Positions 48,701-54,700 of a DNA stretch of 64,000 nucleotides are shown one piece after another. Below the pieces are notes generated by a model. The model was given only the letters and a program-made list of their open reading frames with translations. It made no database searches and was not told where the DNA came from. Source of the stretch: Girardinichthys multiradiatus (lineage: Eukaryota; Chordata; Actinopteri; Cyprinodontiformes; Goodeidae); NCBI RefSeq assembly GCF_021462225.1, contig NC_061800.1, forward strand, positions 4,598,501 through 4,662,500, in the 5' to 3' direction. Each line of letters starts with the position of its first letter. Position 1 is the stretch's first letter. The position numbers and the translations under genes are program-made.

Positions 48701-51700
48701 TCCATGCTTCACGTTGAGAACCAGGCATGTAGAGTCCATCCGTTCACCTCTTCTGCGCCGCACAAAGACACGGTGGTTGGAACCAAATATCTTAAACTTG
48801 GACTCATCAGACCAACGCACAGATTTCCACTGGTCTAATGTCCATTCCTTGTGTTCTTTAGCCCAAACAAGTCTCCTCTGCTTGTTGCCTGTCCTCAACA
48901 GTGGTTTCCTAGCAGCTATTCTACCATGAAGGTCTGATTAACACAGTCTCCTCTTAACAGTTGTTCTAGAGATGTGTCTGCTGCTAGAACTCTGTGTGGC
49001 ATTGACCTGTTCTCTAATCTGAGCTGCTGTTAACCTGCAATTTCTGAGGCTGGTGACTCGGATGAACTTATTGTCCACAGCAGAGATGACTCTTGGTCTT
49101 CCTTTCCTGGGGCGGTCCTCTTGTGAGCCAGTTTCTTTGTAGCGCTTGATGGTTTTTGCGACTGCACTTGGGGACACTTTCAAAGTTTTCCCAATTGTTT
49201 GGACTGACTGACCTTCATTTCTTAAAGTAATGATGGCCACTTGTTGTTCTTTACTTAGCTGCTTTTTTCTTGCCATAATACAAATTCTAACAGTCTATTC
49301 AGTAGGACTATCAGCTGTGTACTGTATCCACCTCCTGCACAAAAACATTTTTATACACAGTGGAGCCATGGATGACGTGTCTAAGAAAAAATCAGAAAGA
49401 CTGAAGGAGGATTTCACTCGTCTTCTGAATATTGTTAGACGTCTCAATATCAAGGTGTTTCTCAGCGGACCCTTTGCACCAATATTCTGTGGAGATGAGG
49501 TTTTTTCGAGACTTCTGATGATTAATAAGTGGTTGAAAAAAACATGTGCCACCACACCTGTGAACTTCATCGACAACTTTAATATTTTTTGGGAAAAAAG
49601 ACAACTCTTCAAGCAAGATGGATTCTGTTTGAACAAGCCAGGAGCCAGACGTCTCACATCTAATCTCTTCTATTCAGTAAATAATCCGCCAGCAGCTTCG
49701 ACCTTCAGCAGAGAACATGGAGTATCAACAACAATGCTGCCTCCAACAGCTCCAGCAGAAACAATCGGCCAGTTGGCTGAGAAAGAGAGGTCATCACAAA
49801 AGGTCTCCCCGTCGAAATCCGCAGGAGAAGTGGACCCCCCCATTATACCCCCCTCCCCCCAAACCCAGACCCAGACCGACAACCCCGGTAAACCCCCCTC
49901 ACCCACTGAGCCCGCTTTTTGCTTTACTGGATTCTGATAACATGAAAGGAGCTCTTAAAATCGGGACCCAAATGGCTCTGACATCTTCTACATTCAACAC
50001 CCCCCATGGCCGAGGCCCTGCTACTAAACCAACATCTTGCCACAGAGCTCCACCATCTCCTAATCTATGTCCTCCTAATCAGGACCTTCAAATCACTTCT
50101 CTGTGATACAGCCTGGGCCCCAGTGGTAACTCTATCAGAAATGAGCATGTCCATGAAAAACTTGGGTTCCTAATAGGAGATAGTTGTAAAATATCTGTGC
50201 TTATACGTGACAGAAAGAACAAAGCCAAAAGGATAAGAGACAGTAATAAACAATCAACAAAAGCCATAAACTGTCAGGTATAACCAGACACAGAGTTAAT
50301 TTCAGCAACTAAGTCATATAAACTGGCTTTACTGAACATTAGATCTCTGTCAGGAAAATAATTTTTAATCAATGACTTCATTACTGACCACGATCTTGAT
50401 GTTATGTTTTTAACAGAAACACGGTTACATGAATTTAATGAAGCTCCCATTCTGATAGAGTCGACGCCTCCGAACTACAATTTTCTTTGTGAGAGCAGAC
50501 AGCAAAGAAAAGGTGGAGGGGTGGCCACTTTGTTTAAAGATTTATAAGAGTGTAAAAAAGTATTTCTGGGCAAATTTGACTATTTGGCTCTCCAGGTAAA
50601 GAGCTCTGTCCGAACCATGTTCTTGAATATTTACAGGCCTCCTGAGTCCAAAAGAAACTTTATCAGTGATTTTGATGAGCTGGTATCTGTGATATGTGTT
50701 GATTATGACTGTTTAATTATTGTGGGAGACTTCAACATTCACATGGACAATCCTGAAGACAGAAGTACAATAGATCTATGTGACACTCTTAGAAATTTTG
50801 GTTTGACTCAACATGTTAAACAGCGAATGAACAAACAGGGACATATTTTGGACTTGATCATCACTAAGGGTGTAAAAATTTCCAAGGTGTCTGTAACTGA
50901 TGTTGCCCTATCTGACCACTTTTCTGTTATTTTTGAAAGCATCATCTGCAATGACTCAGTTTGCCAAAGAAACATGATAAGAAAACACATCTTTAAGGAC
51001 GGTGGTGCTGAAACCTTTAACCAGATTTTCTCTTCTACCTCCACTTGCCCTGTAACACTGTAGATGAGCTGGTAGATAACTTTCATTCTAAAATCTCGGA
51101 CATCATTCAATTGCTCCAATTAAAGTGAAAGTCATTTCTGGGAAGAAAATGTCTCCGTGGAGAAGTGCTCCACCAGTCAGAAGTGAAAAAAAGGAGTGTC
51201 AAAAAGCTGAACGCAGGTGGCGAAAGACTGGACTCCAAATTCACTATATTATCTATAAAGAGAGACTATACAGATATAACCTACAACTGAAAAATGCAAG
51301 GGAATCTTTCTTTTCTGAGATCATCAGCAAAAACATTAACAATGCTCGTGCATTATTTGCCATGGTCGACGGGTTAACAAACCCTCCTGTAACTGTAGCA
51401 TCTGAACTCCACTCTACAAGGGCCTGCAATGAATTTGCTAAATTCTTTACTGAAAAAACCCAAAAGATCAGAGGGGCAGTCAGCACATCCACATCAACTC
51501 CAGTACCAATGTTGTCTCCAACTAGAACTGATTTTGACAAAATTTCCCAATTTCACCAAATAAACTACAAAATCTTAGAAGAAATCGTACAGCAACTAAG
51601 CTCTTCTTCTCGATGTTTTACCCACAGCTTTCCTTAAGAAAGCTTTGCCTGTAATAACATCTGATTTAACTCAAATAATAAACATGTCCCTTTGTTCAGG

Positions 51701-54700
51701 TGTTTTCCCCCAGGCCCTGAAAACAGCAATTATCAAACCTCTATTGAAAAAGAGCAATTTGGACAAGCTGCTACTACAGAACTACAGGCCTATATCAAAC
51801 CTCCCCTTCATCAGTAAGATTATTGAAAAAGCTGTGTTTCAACAGTTAAACAACTTCCTAACAACAACCAACCGCTTCGATGTCTTCCAGTCAGGCTTCC
51901 TGCTCACCACACTACAGAGACTGCTCTTGTCAAGGTGTTCAATGACATCCGTATAAATGCAGACTGTGGAAGAACCACAGTGCTGGTATTATTGGACCTT
52001 AGTGCAGCATTCGACTCTGTTGATCACTTCATTTTATTAGAGCGCCTGGAAAACTGGGTCAGCCTTTCTGGTACAGCACTCAATTGGTTTAAATCCTACT
52101 TGAAGGACAGGAACTTTTTTGTGTCATTAGGTAACTTTACATCAGAGTGCACAAAAATTACATGTGGCGTTCCCCAAGCATCCATCTTAGGGCCCCTCCT
52201 ATTCAATATCTACATTCACCCTAACTCAGATTTTAATAAACAACTACATAAGTTATCATAACTATGCAGACGACACACAGCTATACCTTACGATGTCACC
52301 AGGTGACCATAAACCCATTCAAGCGCTGGGTAAATGCTTAGAAGAAATCAATGCATGGATGGGGCAAAAGTTTCTTCAGCTGAATCAAAACAAAACTGAA
52401 GTAATAATCTTTGGACCAAAGGAAGAGCGTTTAAAAGTCAGCACACAGCTTCAGTTAATACAGCTAGAAACCACCAGTCAGGCTCGAAACCTGGGTGTAG
52501 TGATGAACTCAGACGTGAACCTTCAGAGGCACATAAAGGTAGTAACTAGGTCGGCCTTCTATCACCTAAAAAACATCTCCAGGATTAAAGGACTAATGTC
52601 TCAGCAGGACCTTGAAAAGCTAATTCATGCATTCATATTTAGTAGAATTGATTACTGCAACGGTGTCTTCACAGGTCAGCTTAAAAAGTCGATCAGACAG
52701 CTGCAGTTGATCCAAAACGCTGCTGCCCGTGTCCTCACTAGAACTAAGAAAGTGGAGCACATCACCCCGGTTCTAAAGTCCCTACACTGGCTCCCTGTAG
52801 CTCAGAGAATAGAGTTTAAAATACTTCTGTTAGTCTATAAATCACTGAATGGTTTAGCACCAAAATACATTACAGACTTGTTGTCAGTGTATCAACCACC
52901 CACACCTCTCAGGTCTTCTCACTCAAATCTACTCTGCATACCCAGAACCAGAACCAAACATGGAGAAGCAGCTTTTAGTTCTTATGCTCCACTAATCTGG
53001 AATAAACTGCCAGAAAACTGTAAAAGCACCGAAATCCTAAGTTGCTTTAAATCAAGATTAAAAACTTATTTGTTTAGAGTGACCTTTGACTGTGCCATCT
53101 AGAAGTTATTGGTTATGTTTTCAGTCCAATTTTCCTTTCATTTTTTAGCCATCATTCTATTCTCTTTATTTTAATTTTAAAAAAAAATTAATTACCTCTG
53201 TTGTTTGATTTTATCATTTGATTTGTTTTTCTGTGTCTGTGTCTGTGTTTATTTTCTTTATGATTGTATTGTAATTGTATGTACAGCCCTTTGAGTGTCT
53301 CGTTGCTGAAAAGCGCTATATAAATAAACTTACCTTACCTTACCTTACCTAACACAACTGATGGTCCCAACCCCATTTATAAGGCTTGAAATCCCACTTA
53401 TTAAACCTGACAGGTCACACTTGTGAAGTGAAAACCATTTCAGGTGACTACCTCTTGAGTGTGCGTAGCAGTAATCAAAGCAAACGGTGGCTACTTTGAA
53501 GAACCTAGAATATAAGACATATTTTCAGTTGTTTCACACTTTTTTGTTCAGTATATAATTCCACATGTGTTAATTCATAGTTTTGATGCCTTCAGTGTGA
53601 AGCTGCAATATTCATAGTCATGAAAATAAAGAAAACTCTTTGAATGAGAAGGTGTGTCCAAACCTTTGGTCTGTACTGTATATTATTTCTTTTTTCATTG
53701 TAAAGCACTTTTCCTTTTTATCTTGAAAAGAGCTAGAGAACAAAACCGTTACTTTTTTAACAGTTTATATCATTGAAATTCAACTCATTCAGAAATATGA
53801 AAGCTACCTAAGTTTTACATTGCAGCTGGAAATCAGCTGCAGAGCAGGTCCTTCTACAATTTGGAAAGAGAAATGCAGAGTGGGCAAAAAATGAAAATGT
53901 TTGCCACAGTCAGAACATCTACACATCACCAAAATTGAAGCCTTTATATGATATTACTTATACAAATGAGATGCACTAATTTGAAGTTGTGTTTGGGTCC
54001 CATTAAAAGTTTGTTTAACTAATTAATATTTGTTGAGTACATTGAGTACTTCCTGATACAGGGCAAAGATATGACCTATTCTCTTGACACCAAATGTTAC
54101 ATACAGCACCATTTCAGTTCTACAAAAAGTTGATTTACTTTTTTTCAATGCTACACTTTGCTGGATTAGTGTAGTCTTTTGTGCAAACTGACCTTTGGAA
54201 AAAGTATATATATCATTGATACCATATATGACACAGGTGTTATGATGACAAAAACATTGATGGGTACAGATTTAATATAAAGACAGTGTTCAAAATAAAT
54301 TCATTAAAGGATTTAAGATGATTTATCTGCAATAGTTCTAAGAGAAAATAAGTTGCAGTTAGTCATTACTCCTTACCAAAGCATCACATTGTTGGACATC
54401 CTGAAGATGTCATTTGTATGATCTATGGGTTCTCAAAGAGTTCTCCTCAAAGTTCCCTGTTTTGTAATTACCTGCTGCAAGAGCTCCTGGGGTTAAATGA
54501 ATGAATCGAGATACATATCAGTCACAGAGCAGAGATATCCAACCCTAGTTTAAAGAAACAGACTTCTGGGGTCACAAACTGTGAAGTCTGTGGGGTGCAC
54601 TCAATCAAGGTTCAGGATCCAGATGGTGACATCTGATTGAACATTGAAACAAAACTATTCTCGCCAGCATGAGAAAAGCAAATACAGTATGCATACATAC

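Larger units (their letters stand above)
49341..53350 (+). mobile_element. L2-like LINE, inner layer of the nest
   Basis: About 4 kb inserted in the Tc1 between cctcctgcac and aacacaactg. Contains an SGNH-esterase-like fragment, APE endonuclease, RT and a 3' end gcgctatataaataaa followed by (cttac)n. 5' truncated, starting within the esterase region. Several stops and frameshifts (TAA near 50360 and 50545; breaks near 51060, 51640, 51930, 52260). Confidence 0.92.
48063..53678 (-). mobile_element. DD38E (Intruder-type) Tc1 transposon, middle layer
   Basis: TIRs begin cagtacagaccaaaagtttg (48063) and end caaacctttggtctgtactg (53678), each next to ta (48061-48062, 53679-53680). The inner TIR sides match over about 190 bp (48063-48252 against 53489-53678). 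Without the inserted LINE the element is about 1.6 kb, normal for Tc1. It contains one transposase on the - strand. Confidence 0.95.
47540..53760 (+). mobile_element. old L2-type relic, outer layer of a triple nest
   Basis: 47540-48062 reads as an eroded L2 RT C-terminus (LDYC, LQVVQNP, later [15 protein letters not shown]). The 3' tail resumes after the Tc1 at 53681 with tgtaaagcactttt and cttgaaaagagct, the usual end of this LINE class. The parts are separated by the Tc1 at 48063-53678. Confidence 0.75.

Noticed and set aside
48630..48929. 99-codon + strand frame
   Set aside because: Antisense of the DD38E transposase.
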